The position numbers were made by a program, and so were the translations under genes. Positions 7,641 to 16,840 of a DNA stretch of 20,408 bases are shown one piece after another. Location of the stretch: assembly GCA_002478145.1 (NCBI GenBank), contig DLMI01000020.1, forward strand, positions 1-20,408, given 5' to 3'. Each line of letters opens with the position of its first letter. Position 1 is the first letter of the stretch. Below the pieces are notes generated by a model. It was not told the DNA's origin and made no database searches. It was given only the letters and a program-made list of their open reading frames with translations. The stretch comes from Acidobacteria bacterium UBA7540 (GTDB taxonomy: Bacteria > Acidobacteriota > Terriglobia > UBA7540).

Positions 7641-9563
7641 ATGATGGGTAGGCTTTGGTTTGCCGCTGTGGTGATTCTGCTCATGGCTGTTTCCTCGGCC
7701 GGAGCTGAGCCGCAACCGTACCAGAATTTCAAAGTCACGGTCTTTATTCCCGTACAGGTCGTCGAGCGGATGGACCACGATCCAGCCTGGATGGAATCGA
7801 GCTGGGAGACCGTCAGCACCCGCCTGCATGTGGACAAAGTCTTCATTGAAAATTATCGCAGCGGCACAAGCGCCGATGACGCCACGCTCTCCCACGTGAA
7901 GAGCTTCTTCCAGTCGCACGGCGTGGCGGTGGCCGGCGGCATGGCCTTGCTGGGACCAGGCGTTCAAGGGCAGTTTCGCACTCTGGACTATACCGATCCC
8001 CAGGACCGGGCGCTCGTCGAGCGCATATCCGCTCAGGCGGCGCGGCATTTCGATGAGTTCATTCTCGACGACCTTTTCTTTACCAACACCAAGAGTGACT
8101 CCGATATCGCGGCCAAGGGCACCCGCACCTGGGACCAGTTCCGGATGCAGATGATGGACGAGGTGTCCCGCGATCTGATTCTGAAGCCGGCGAAGGCCGC
8201 CAATCCCAAGGTGCACATCATCATCAAATTCCCCAACTTTTATCCGTCGTTTCAGGGAATGGGATTCGATCTGGAGCGCCAACCGCAAATCTTTCCCGAG
8301 ATCTGGACCGGCGATGAAACCCGCGATCCCGAGACCACGGACCAGCAATTGCAACAGTACGAGAGCTATGAGATTTTCCGCTACTTCGAAAACATCGCTC
8401 CGGGACGCAACGGCGGCGGGTGGGTGGATCCCATTGCCATGCGCTCCCTGGATCGGTACGCCGAGCAACTCTGGGACACGATTCTGGCCAAGGCGCCCGC
8501 CATCAACCTGTTTGAGTACGCGGACCTGTTGCGCTTGGCAGAGCCAGGTGATCGCACCGCCTGGCAGAGGCGGCCCACGTCTTTCGATTTCTTTGAGATG
8601 GTGCGTGAATGTTGCGGCTTACCCGGCAGCCCGGGGGCGAAAGATCCGCGGCTGGCTGATGCGGCTGCTTACGCCCTGCGTCGGGTGGACCAGGTGGCGG
8701 GCGCGCTGGGTACGCCCGTTGGCTTGAGCAGCTACCGGCCGTATCACTCAAGCGGCGAGGACTTTGTGCACGACGTAGTGGGCATGATCGGAATTCCGGT
8801 CGAGATGTATCCGGAATGGCCGCAAGCGAAGACCGTGCTGCTGACGGAGACGGCCAAGCAGGATCCCGACATCGTCACGAAAATCGAGCAACACCTGCGT
8901 GCGGGAGACAACGTGGTCATTACCTCCGGCCTTCTGAGCGCGCTCCAGGACCGAGGTATGGACCAGATTACAGATATGCGCGTCACCGGCCGCGTCCTCG
9001 CGGCCACCTCTTATGTGGAGGGCTCCGGCTTCGGAGCCGGCGCCGAAGTCGGCACCTCGAGTCCCATTCTCTTTCCCGAAATCCGTTTCTACACGAATGA
9101 GGATTGGGCGGTCGTGCGCGGTCTGGCCAACGGGCGTGGCGTGCCGCTGTTGCTGATGGATCATTACGGGAAGGGAGAGCTCTACGTCTTGACCGTTCCG
9201 GAGAGCATGTATGATTTCTATCGCCTGCCTTCCGGCGTGCTGGACGCCATTCGGAGATATCTCGGGCGCGAATTGCCCGTGAGGCTCGAAGGCCCGGCGA
9301 AAGTGAGCCTGTTTGAATACAACAACGGCTCCTTTGTCGTTGAGTCTTACCTGGATTACCCGGTCGCGGTAAGGATCACCGGCAGCTTCGATCACATTGA
9401 GAACTTGATCACCGGAGTGACGTTGACCGGCGATCCGCTTGCCCCAGCGGGATGGGCACTGCCTCGCCCACATACCTCCGAGACCACCCAGGTGGCTCGC
9501 CAGTATGGCTATCAATTGCAGATCGAACCCCACAGCTTTCTAGCCTTCCGCGAACGACCGTAG
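7641..9563 (+). CDS. Exported uncharacterised glycoside-hydrolase-like protein
   Basis: The 640-aa product starts at ATG 7641 (AAGGAGG 8 nt upstream; a second ATG follows at once). Residues 1-22 form a signal peptide. Residues about 28-330 read like a TIM barrel of the glycoside hydrolase type: VTVFIPVQVV, then VDKVFIENYR, GVAVAGGMALL, DEFILDDLFFTN (Asp143/Asp144), VHIIIKFPNF and FPEIWTGDETRDP (Glu220, Asp225), with these acidic residues as candidate catalytic groups. Residues about 380-530 look like a Rossmann or amidotransferase-like fold (VLLTETAKQD, GDNVVITSGLLSAL, VPLLLMDHYGKGELYVLTVP), and the rest is a beta domain. That order resembles GH42-type enzymes, but no GH42 signature is seen, so no family is named. 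It is divergent from the xyloglucan operon, which hints at carbohydrate use. Confidence 0.7.
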   Translation: MMGRLWFAAVVILLMAVSSAGAEPQPYQNFKVTVFIPVQVVERMDHDPAWMESSWETVSTRLHVDKVFIENYRSGTSADDATLSHVKSFFQSHGVAVAGGMALLGPGVQGQFRTLDYTDPQDRALVERISAQAARHFDEFILDDLFFTNTKSDSDIAAKGTRTWDQFRMQMMDEVSRDLILKPAKAANPKVHIIIKFPNFYPSFQGMGFDLERQPQIFPEIWTGDETRDPETTDQQLQQYESYEIFRYFENIAPGRNGGGWVDPIAMRSLDRYAEQLWDTILAKAPAINLFEYADLLRLAEPGDRTAWQRRPTSFDFFEMVRECCGLPGSPGAKDPRLADAAAYALRRVDQVAGALGTPVGLSSYRPYHSSGEDFVHDVVGMIGIPVEMYPEWPQAKTVLLTETAKQDPDIVTKIEQHLRAGDNVVITSGLLSALQDRGMDQITDMRVTGRVLAATSYVEGSGFGAGAEVGTSSPILFPEIRFYTNEDWAVVRGLANGRGVPLLLMDHYGKGELYVLTVPESMYDFYRLPSGVLDAIRRYLGRELPVRLEGPAKVSLFEYNNGSFVVESYLDYPVAVRITGSFDHIENLITGVTLTGDPLAPAGWALPRPHTSETTQVARQYGYQLQIEPHSFLAFRERP

Positions 9564-9745
9564 ACTGCGGCCCGACTTCTCCAGCGGACTCCTCCGGCGA
9601 TCCGCCCAGAACTCGCTCAGGGTAGGTCTACACTACGACGACATGAAAGAAGTGCGCATTCATCGCCAAGTACTTATCCGGCAGGGAAGCCAAAAGTCAG
9701 ATGAAAATCGCTCCGAACTGCGAAAGTCGGGCTAACTGGAGGATT

Positions 9746-9820
9746 TGGTAGCGCTACCGGGAATCGAACCCGGGTTTTCAGATTGAGAATCTGACGTCCT
9801 AACCCCTAGACGATAGCGCC
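9746..9820 (-). tRNA. tRNA-Glu (anticodon CTC)
   Basis: On the minus strand from 9820 the cloverleaf is complete: acceptor GGCGCTA with TAGCGCT (one G-U pair), D stem GTCT/GGAC, anticodon stem TCAGA/TCTGA with loop TTCTCAA, and T arm CCGGG TTCGATT CCCGG. The anticodon CTC (plus-strand 9785-9787) reads GAG. The CCA end is encoded (9748-9746). It lies in a gap between a plus-strand gene and the minus-strand RHH gene; no duplicated 3' end marking an integrated element is visible nearby. Confidence 0.95.
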
Positions 9821-9863
9821 AAAGAGGCCACTCAAGTTTTCTAGCATCGGCTCAGAAGCCTTG

Positions 9864-10094
9864 TCAAGCGCTCAGCGGTAGACATCCTTCGTTGAGTTCA
9901 TTGAGTGCGGCTTCCCAAGGAATCGGAGGGAGATTTTCTTCCAGTCGCTGGAGTGCGATCAAGTAGTCTTCCTGCTCATCAAGGTACTCTTCAAGCGCAC
10001 GCCGAACGTACAGGGACTTTGACCTGCCCGTGCGCTTGGCTAACCTTTCCAGCCGCTCCTCCAGATTAGAACTGAGACGCACTGCCATGGACAT
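9864..10094 (-). CDS. Orphan ribbon-helix-helix antitoxin-like protein (RelB/CopG type)
   Basis: The 76-aa product begins MSMAVRLSSNLEERLERLAK and continues RTGRSKSLYVRRALEEYLDE, the strand-helix-helix of an RHH DNA-binding domain (residues about 3-45). The C-terminal tail (ALQRLEENLPPIPWEAALNE) resembles the toxin-binding tail of RelB-type antitoxins. ATG 10094 is taken as start; ATG 10088 is possible, and neither has a strong ribosome site. It follows the isomerase-like gene by 15 bp, so it may be co-transcribed. The usual downstream toxin is missing: only 43 bp separate its stop from the tRNA. It may be a solitary regulator or the remnant of a toxin-antitoxin pair. Confidence 0.8.
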   Translation of the reverse strand: MSMAVRLSSNLEERLERLAKRTGRSKSLYVRRALEEYLDEQEDYLIALQRLEENLPPIPWEAALNELNEGCLPLSA

Positions 10095-10109
10095 AGCTGC
10101 TTTCTCGGC

Positions 10110-11078
10110 TTAAACCTCGAAACCCATCTTACGCATTTCGTCTCGGTTCTTGCCGGCGCTGGCATCCGGGCCGCCTAGCGTTGAATTCCCGCCATCCAGT
10201 TCAACCACCACCCAGCCAGCGAATCGGACCGCGCGCAATGCCTGCACCACCGCAGCGAAATTCACGATGCCCAGGCCGATTTCACAAAAGGGAGGGCCCT
10301 TCCCGCCGACCAAATTGCGGTCTTGCCGGGCAACGGCCGCTATTTCTTTGCGCAAGTCCTTGAGGTGGAGAAAGCACAACCGTTCCCCGTAAGTACGTAT
10401 GACCTCGGCAGGGTCCGAACCGCCAAGCGCCAGATGGGCGATATCGGGAATCAGCTTCACCCATCGCGGGTCGGTGGCTTCCAGCACGCGCCCTAATCCC
10501 TGGCGAGTCTCTCCAATAGTTCCGAAGTGCGGGTGGTAGCCCAGGGTCAATCCGAAGTCTTGCGCCACCTTCCCGAGTGTATTCATTCGTGACCCGAGGT
10601 TCTTTATATCCTGCGCTGAATACTCTTTGGAGGGATTACCCCGGTCGGTTACCTGGAGGAAGGTCCCGCCGAGGCGAGAGAAAAACTCCGCATAGCTGCG
10701 TACCTCGGCATTCTCATTTCCTTGCTGCTCCGGAGCCAATTGTACGGCCGAACAGGAGAGAGCTACGGCTTTCAACTTCAAAGAGGCTAGATGTTCCCCG
10801 AGTTGCTGCGCTTTTGTTGCCGGGTAAGCCTCGCGAACCCAGCCCAACAACTGCACACCCCGGTAGCCCAAACCCGAGATGGTGTCGAGCGCATGGGTGA
10901 ACTCCTCGCGAGGCCACGCGATGGTGGCGTACCCGACAGGATTCGCCAAGACGTCCCTGGCGCCGGCTCGCAGCGTCGCCAGCGCCCCCGGCGCGACACT
11001 CAGACCTGCCAGGGTTCGCAGGAATTCCCTGCGCCCGCAGGAACCCCTCGGAGTTTCTGTTGCAAAGAGTCCGGTCAT
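10110..11078 (-). CDS. Tat-exported sugar phosphate isomerase/epimerase-like TIM barrel protein
   Basis: The 322-aa product starts at ATG 11078 with GGAGGAGG upstream. It has a twin-arginine signal, Arg16-Arg17 in RREFLRTLAGLS followed by a hydrophobic stretch, so it should be exported folded, with its metal. Residues about 48-315 are an AP-endonuclease-2/xylose-isomerase-type barrel: GYRGVQLLGW, YHPHFGT (His182, His184), PDIAHLALGG (Asp212, His215), FLHLKD (His238) and VVVELDGG near the end (Glu); these fit the divalent-metal site of the family. Members act as sugar isomerases, epimerases or inosose dehydratases; the substrate here cannot be told. Such Tat-exported versions are frequent in acidobacteria and planctomycetes (general knowledge). 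It is followed by the RHH gene. Confidence 0.85.
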   Translation of the reverse strand: MTGLFATETPRGSCGRREFLRTLAGLSVAPGALATLRAGARDVLANPVGYATIAWPREEFTHALDTISGLGYRGVQLLGWVREAYPATKAQQLGEHLASLKLKAVALSCSAVQLAPEQQGNENAEVRSYAEFFSRLGGTFLQVTDRGNPSKEYSAQDIKNLGSRMNTLGKVAQDFGLTLGYHPHFGTIGETRQGLGRVLEATDPRWVKLIPDIAHLALGGSDPAEVIRTYGERLCFLHLKDLRKEIAAVARQDRNLVGGKGPPFCEIGLGIVNFAAVVQALRAVRFAGWVVVELDGGNSTLGGPDASAGKNRDEMRKMGFEV

Positions 11079-11107
11079 AGCGCCTATCCTCCTCCCCTGT
11101 CGCCTTC

Positions 11108-11173
11108 GTAGCGCCGGTCCCGCGTCTGCGGAACCGGCACATGCCGACCCCGCGCTTGCGGGGTCGGCGCTAC
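11108..11173. repeat. Double-hairpin (cruciform-like) repeat element
   Basis: The ends GTAGCGCC (11108-11115) and GGCGCTAC (11166-11173) pair. Between them are two stems: GCCGGTCCCGC with GCGGAACCGGC (11113-11123, 11128-11138, one mismatch) and GCCGACCCCGC with GCGGGGTCGGC (11143-11153, 11158-11168, perfect). The tips CCCGCGTCTGCGG and CCCGCGCTTGCGG match the tip of the hairpin at 7402-7429. It sits between tldE and the isomerase-like gene. Confidence 0.75.
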
Positions 11174-11237
11174 TTTCTTGACTTTCGCCCTTCGACTCTC
11201 GACTTGTCAGGGAGGTGCGGATATCGAATATCTTCCG

Positions 11238-12575
11238 CTAGTACTTGGTCAATGACGAAAAATTGAACTCGCGAATCTTCATGGCCGGTACTACCATTTC
11301 GAAGGACTCTTCCCCCGCCGTCCTCTGCGGCTGGCCCATCATTTCCACCTGACGGAGCATTTCTACGACGCTCTGATTGAATCGCAGGTTCTTGATTCCG
11401 TGCCGCACCTGGCCATCCTCGATCCAGAAGGTTCCGTCACGCGTCATGCCCGTCAGTATTTTTTGATACGGGTCCACCTCGCGGATATACCAGAAGCGCG
11501 TGACGAGCAAACCCTTTGGAGTGGACCTCACCATGTCCTCGAGGCTGGAGCGCTCGCCCTCCATGACAATGTTTAACGGAGCTTCGCCAAGCTCGTTGGG
11601 AAGGGGGAAACCATGACCGGTGGGCTGCGTCTCCATGGTGTGGGCAGTCTGGCGCGCGTAAACCAGATTTTTCACCACGCCGTGTTCCAGGATGGTCACG
11701 CGCTGGCGTGGAACGCCCTCGCCGTCAAACGGAGCTCCCGTTTGGGAGGGGTGAAAGACGTCGTCGCGGAGGCTGATGTTTTCGCCAAAGACCCTTTCCC
11801 CTACCCTGCCGGTAAGGCAACTCCGCTGCTCATGCACCGCCAGCCCGCTGAAATCGAGAACTAAGAAGCCCAGAAGGTCGAGAACGGCCGCCGGCTCGAG
11901 GATGACCGTGTATTTTCCAGGCGCAATCTCCCGCGGCTTCCTGCTGTTGAGAGCTTTCTGAGCCGCCCGCTCGGCCAACTCCTGCGGTTCCAGCTCGGGC
12001 CAGTAGGGAGAAGTCTTCTTGGCCCAGCCCGAACCTTCCCGGCCCAACATGGTGACGGAGAATTCCGCCAGTGTTTCCTCATGGAACGCGGAAAGACCGC
12101 GGGAATTAAAGAGCCCGTAGGCGCTGGCCCCGCTGGAAAAAACGCCCGCCGCCGTCAGCCGGTTCTTTTCCGCGCGCTTGATGACACTCGCGACGGTTGC
12201 GGCGCGAGTGGCAGGACTCAACTCCGCCGTCTCACCGAAAAAACGGCTAACGGCCCGGTAAGTTTGCGGGCCCGGCATAGGCAGAAGGTCCGGGTCAGGC
12301 GGTTGCAGGCGTGCCAGCACAAGGGCGCCCTCGCAAATCTGCCGAATGGACTTCTCATCGAACTTGTTGGTGCTGGCACGCGCCATCCGGCCCTCCGCCA
12401 CCACGCGCACCGAAAGCGTAGTGGTCTCTTCCGAAACGTTCTGATGAATAGTGTTGTTGGCGAACCGAGTTAGCGCGAAGGAGGAGGAGGAGACCAAGAC
12501 CTCCGTCTCTTCGGCGATGGAGTATTTCAGGACTTGACCGAAGATCTCTTCTGCTCGTTGACGGGACAAAGTCAT
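11238..12575 (-). CDS. tldE: TldE/PmbA-like subunit of the TldD/TldE protease
   Basis: The 445-aa product is typical in length for the TldD/PmbA superfamily. It lacks the HExxxH zinc motif of TldD, as TldE subunits do, and has the family features LTRFANNTIHQNVSEET near the N terminus, GLFNSRGLSAFHEET in the middle, PGKYTVILEPAAVLDLLGF and SQTGAPFDGEGVPRQRVTIL in the C-terminal domain. TldE pairs with TldD to form a cytoplasmic metalloprotease that degrades unfolded peptides and, in Escherichia coli, matures microcin B17. The start ATG 12575 lies 98 bp after the tldD stop, with an inverted repeat in between. No RiPP precursor-like gene is apparent next to it, so a general proteolytic role is more likely. 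Confidence 0.9.
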   Translation of the reverse strand: MTLSRQRAEEIFGQVLKYSIAEETEVLVSSSSFALTRFANNTIHQNVSEETTTLSVRVVAEGRMARASTNKFDEKSIRQICEGALVLARLQPPDPDLLPMPGPQTYRAVSRFFGETAELSPATRAATVASVIKRAEKNRLTAAGVFSSGASAYGLFNSRGLSAFHEETLAEFSVTMLGREGSGWAKKTSPYWPELEPQELAERAAQKALNSRKPREIAPGKYTVILEPAAVLDLLGFLVLDFSGLAVHEQRSCLTGRVGERVFGENISLRDDVFHPSQTGAPFDGEGVPRQRVTILEHGVVKNLVYARQTAHTMETQPTGHGFPLPNELGEAPLNIVMEGERSSLEDMVRSTPKGLLVTRFWYIREVDPYQKILTGMTRDGTFWIEDGQVRHGIKNLRFNQSVVEMLRQVEMMGQPQRTAGEESFEMVVPAMKIREFNFSSLTKY

Positions 12576-12601
12576 TTCAGAATTTACTCATTGACTCCTA
12601 A

Positions 12602-12675
12602 AAGTCAAGGAGTCGAGAAGTCGAGGGTCAAGGAGTTTTCGACTTCTCGACTTTCGACTCCTCGACTTCTCGACT
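12602..12675. repeat. TCGAC-rich inverted repeat between tldD and tldE
   Basis: AGTCGAGAAGTCGAG (12611-12625) is perfectly complementary to CTCGACTTCTCGACT (12661-12675), and the loop repeats the same GACTTCTCGACTTTCGACTC phrase. The right arm overlaps the tldD stop codon (12674-12676). A related fragment (CTTTCGCCCTTCGACTCTCGAC) lies at about 11183-11204. It is a short-sequence repeat array; the stem could attenuate read-through from tldD to tldE, but no U-tract follows. Confidence 0.65.
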
Positions 12676-14128
12676 AATTGTAGGCGACTCCGACCTGCAC
12701 TTTGCGAAAGCGCGCGGGGGATGCGCCGTGGCCGGTCCCCATAGCCTGCATGGGCTGCCCTTTGCCGCAAGTGGGCACGCCCCACAGCGTCCAGTGCTCG
12801 GGGCCGCAGATGGCATCGCAGGAATTCCAGAATTCGGTGGTCATCCCGCCGTAACTCGGGTTCTTGAGCATGCGCGTCTTCTTGCCGCCGCGGATTTCCC
12901 AGCCAATTTCGGTCCCGAACTGGAAGTTGTAGCGCCGGTCGTCGATAGACCAACTGCGGTTGGTCTCCATGTAAATGCCGTCATCCGTATCGGCAATCAA
13001 GTCCGCCAACTTCCCGGCGCCGGGGAGCAGGCTGACGTTGGTCATGCGGATGAGAGGAATACGATTCCAACTTTCGGCGCGCATGGCGCCGCCCGAGCGC
13101 GCCTGCCGGATGGTTGCTGCGGTCTCCCGCGAGGTCAGATAGCCCACGAACAATCCATCCTTGATAATGGCCGTGGACTGAGCCGGCACGCCTTCATCGT
13201 CGTAGGCAAACGTCCCCAGCCCTGGTCCGTGAGCGGGCGTGGCATCCGCAACCACGTTGACGATTTCAGAAGCGTATTTAAGACTCCCAAGCTTTTCCAG
13301 CGTCAGGAAGCTCATGCCGGCGAAATTCGCTTCGGTTCCCAGCACCCGGTCGAGCTCGATGGGATGACCGATCGACTCATGGACCTGCAAGGCCAGTTGC
13401 GAGCCCTCGAGGATGATGTCCTTCACGCCCGTTGGGCACTGATCGGCTTTGTGAAGCGCCACCGCTTCTTCGGCAATGCGCGGCGCGTTTGCAAGCAGGT
13501 CCAATTCCCCCACGAGTTCATATCCCCGGGTTTGGTACTGGCCCCCGAAAGAATTCGGGTAGGAACGCCGTTGAATTTCACTTCCGGCGAAGGACGTGGC
13601 GACGAAACCTGCTCCGGTCTGGGTCTTCACCTGGTCGATCTCAGAACCGGCGGAGGAGAGGAAGAGTTGTTCGATGCGGCGAAAATCCATGGACGCTTCG
13701 GCAAGCGTCACACCCTTCACCCGCCGAAGCTCCGCATCCACCTCAAGCATCAATTCCAGGCATGATGACACGGGAATCGAAAAGGGATCAATCCGGCACG
13801 GGGCTACCCAGCGGTCGACGATCTTGGGCTCCTTGGCCAACTTAACGTCGTGCTTCTTGGCGGTGGCGCTGGCGCGCGCAATCTCGACCGCGCGAGCCGC
13901 TGTGCGGTCGATGCTGGCGCGCGCGAGATCGTCAGTGGCAGCAAAGCCCCAGGCGCCCTCCGCCACTACACGGACCCCCACTCCCATGGATTGGGATTCC
14001 CTCACTTGTGCGGGCCGGCCGTTCTTGGTGGAAAGGTAACGCTGCCGCAGGTCCACAACGCGGACATCAGCATAACTGGCGCCGTGTGCCTTGGCGGTGT
14101 CCAGCGCCCATCGGGCGATCTCCTTCAT
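12674..14128 (-). CDS. tldD: TldD zinc metalloprotease subunit
   Basis: The 484-aa product carries the TldD zinc motif: His250-Glu251 and His255 in ALQVHESIGHPIELDRVLG. A C-terminal cysteine, Cys454 in VPTCGKGQP, sits where the family has its conserved metal-ligand cysteine. Other family features are DVRVVDLRQRYLSTKNG at the N terminus, GVGVRVVAEGAWGFAATDD, and TFAYDDEGVPAQSTAIIKDG in the C-terminal domain. The enzyme is cytoplasmic and works with TldE, encoded just downstream, as a peptidase on unfolded peptides. ATG 14128 is chosen because the N-terminal helix matches the family; AGAGGG lies 10 nt upstream. A dispersed repeat element lies directly before the gene. Confidence 0.93.
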   Translation of the reverse strand: MKEIARWALDTAKAHGASYADVRVVDLRQRYLSTKNGRPAQVRESQSMGVGVRVVAEGAWGFAATDDLARASIDRTAARAVEIARASATAKKHDVKLAKEPKIVDRWVAPCRIDPFSIPVSSCLELMLEVDAELRRVKGVTLAEASMDFRRIEQLFLSSAGSEIDQVKTQTGAGFVATSFAGSEIQRRSYPNSFGGQYQTRGYELVGELDLLANAPRIAEEAVALHKADQCPTGVKDIILEGSQLALQVHESIGHPIELDRVLGTEANFAGMSFLTLEKLGSLKYASEIVNVVADATPAHGPGLGTFAYDDEGVPAQSTAIIKDGLFVGYLTSRETAATIRQARSGGAMRAESWNRIPLIRMTNVSLLPGAGKLADLIADTDDGIYMETNRSWSIDDRRYNFQFGTEIGWEIRGGKKTRMLKNPSYGGMTTEFWNSCDAICGPEHWTLWGVPTCGKGQPMQAMGTGHGASPARFRKVQVGVAYN

Positions 14129-14156
14129 TCTCCCAGTACCCTCTAATCCTCTAGCC

Positions 14157-14257
14157 TGTCATTCCGAGGAGCCGCAGGCGACGAGGAATCTCGCAGGTCC
14201 TTCGTTTGCAGAGCGAGATTCCTCGCTTCGCTCGGAATGACAGTGTTAAGGTTTTTC
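14157..14257. repeat. Dispersed inverted-repeat element, TGTCATTCCGAG family, copy 2
   Basis: Arms TGTCATTCCGAG (14157-14168) and CTCGGAATGACA (14231-14242) are perfect complements, with inner arms GACGAGGAATCTCGC and GCGAGATTCCTCGC. The flank GGTTTTTC at 14250-14257 matches the outer arm of copy 1, and the whole aligns with 7208-7323 on the opposite strand; only the small side hairpin differs (GCCGCAGGC here). It lies between ahcY and tldD and could end transcription of either only by its stem, as no U-tract follows on the minus strand. Confidence 0.8.
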
Positions 14258-14270
14258 AGTATCCTGCTAT

Positions 14271-14310
14271 TGAGTCAATGAATCAATGACTCAATGATCC
14301 AATGAGTCAA
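14271..14310. repeat. Five tandem 8-bp repeats
   Basis: Five consecutive octamers, TGAGTCAA, TGAATCAA, TGACTCAA, TGATCCAA and TGAGTCAA, fill 14271-14310 with no spacer (consensus TGANTCAA, one unit varied). The array lies 5 bp after the ahcY stop. It is a short tandem repeat; units differ from each other, so it is not a fresh slippage product. Confidence 0.8.
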
Positions 14311-14315
14311 TTCAT

Positions 14316-15590
<1,275 letters not shown>

Positions 15591-16745
15591 CTAGATTCCG
15601 AACTCCTTTCGCAATACCTCCGCCTTATCCGTTCGCTCCCATGTGAACTCGGGCTCCGAGCGGCCAAAGTGGCCGTAGGCGGCGGTTTTCTTGTAAATCG
15701 GGCGCAGCAGGTCCAAGGATTCAATGATTCCTTTGGGGGTCAACCTGAAGTGTGCGCGAACCAAAACTTCCAGCTTGCAGTCATCGACTTTGCCGGTCCC
15801 GAAGGTATCCACCATTACGGAAACCGGTTCCGCGACTCCGATGGCGTAGGCCAATTGGACCTCCGCGCGGTTGGCAAGTCCGGATGCAACAAGGTTCTTC
15901 GCAATGTAGCGGGCCATGTAAGTGGCGGAACGGTCCACCTTGGTGGGATCCTTGCCGGAAAAAGACCCGCCCCCGTGGTGCGCCATGCCACCGTAAGTGT
16001 CCACGATGATTTTTCGCCCGGTAAGTCCGGAGTCACCTACCGGCCCGCCGATTACAAAACGCCCGGTAGGGTTAATGTGGTACTTAGTATCCGGGTCGAG
16101 CATGTGGGCGGGAATTACCGGCTTGATGATGCACTGCAACACGCCCTCGCGAACCGTTTCAATCGCCACCTTGTCAGAATGCTGGGTGGAAACGACGACG
16201 GCTTCCACGCGCACGGGCTTGGCTCCCTCGTACTCCACGGTGACCTGGGACTTGCCGTCCGGACGGAGAAAACCGAGAATTCCCTGGCGGCGGGCTTCCG
16301 CAAGACGCCGGCAAAGCTTATGCGCCATCATGATGGGGAACGGCATCAACTCTTCGGTCTCGTCGCACGCATAGCCGAACATCAGTCCCTGGTCTCCGGC
16401 GCCACCCGTGTCTACCCCCATGGCAATATCCGCGCTTTGTCTAGTCAGGTTTGGGATTACTCTGCATGTATCGGCCGTGAACCCGGCATCCGGTTGGGTA
16501 TACCCAATAGTGCGAATCGTCTCCCGAACCAGTGGATCGATCTCGAGCTTTGCCCTTGTCGTTACCTCGCCGACCACATAGACGTTCTGGTCCTTAACAA
16601 CGGTCTCACAGGCGACGCGACCCAACCGGTCCTCGGTCAGGACAGCATCCAGGACCGCATCGGAAATCTGGTCACAAATCTTGTCGGGATGCCCCTCGGT
16701 GACGGATTCAGACGTAAAGAGATGATGTTGCTTCGGCCCAGACAC
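15591..16745 (-). CDS. metK: S-adenosylmethionine synthetase
   Basis: The 384-aa product has the standard motifs: [20 protein letters not shown] (ATP and metal site), [36 protein letters not shown] and [20 protein letters not shown]. It makes S-adenosylmethionine from methionine and ATP in the cytoplasm. The start is GTG at 16745, supported by AAGGAGG 6 nt upstream; an alternative ATG in a fitting place is absent. It is the first gene of a metK-ahcY unit, with a promoter at 16798-16827. I looked for a SAM riboswitch in the leader but the 5' region is too short and shows none, so methionine or SAM feedback at RNA level is not supported. Confidence 0.97.
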   Translation of the reverse strand: MSGPKQHHLFTSESVTEGHPDKICDQISDAVLDAVLTEDRLGRVACETVVKDQNVYVVGEVTTRAKLEIDPLVRETIRTIGYTQPDAGFTADTCRVIPNLTRQSADIAMGVDTGGAGDQGLMFGYACDETEELMPFPIMMAHKLCRRLAEARRQGILGFLRPDGKSQVTVEYEGAKPVRVEAVVVSTQHSDKVAIETVREGVLQCIIKPVIPAHMLDPDTKYHINPTGRFVIGGPVGDSGLTGRKIIVDTYGGMAHHGGGSFSGKDPTKVDRSATYMARYIAKNLVASGLANRAEVQLAYAIGVAEPVSVMVDTFGTGKVDDCKLEVLVRAHFRLTPKGIIESLDLLRPIYKKTAAYGHFGRSEPEFTWERTDKAEVLRKEFGI

Positions 16746-16797
16746 GCAGAGCCTCCTTCGTATCTATTGGGAATAGAACGGCAAGCATAAACAATTG

Positions 16798-16827
16798 AAC
16801 CTAGCATATGCGGCGGAAAAGTGTCAA
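16798..16827 (-). promoter_or_regulatory. Probable metK-ahcY promoter
   Basis: On the minus strand a perfect -35 TTGACA (16827-16822) is followed, after 18 bp, by TAGGTT (16803-16798). The predicted transcript start lies near 16790, about 45 nt before the GTG of metK. The -10 is weak, the -35 is strong. The 7-bp repeat array begins 13 bp upstream of the -35. Confidence 0.5.
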
Positions 16828-16840
16828 CGCTTTCATTGCC

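Noticed and set aside
7380..8468. 362-aa minus-strand frame
   Set aside because: It overlaps the hydrolase-like gene in antisense and includes the hairpin repeat; the plus-strand gene has a signal peptide and a strong ribosome site.
9746..9863. tRNA-Glu as the attachment site of an integrated element
   Set aside because: No integrase gene and no repeated tRNA 3' end was seen on either side.
12728..13765. 345-aa open frame on the plus strand opposite tldD
   Set aside because: Antisense shadow of tldD, whose zinc motif and conserved regions fix the coding strand.
16746..16800. SAM riboswitch before metK
   Set aside because: The leader from the predicted start is about 45 nt and shows no paired core of the known classes.
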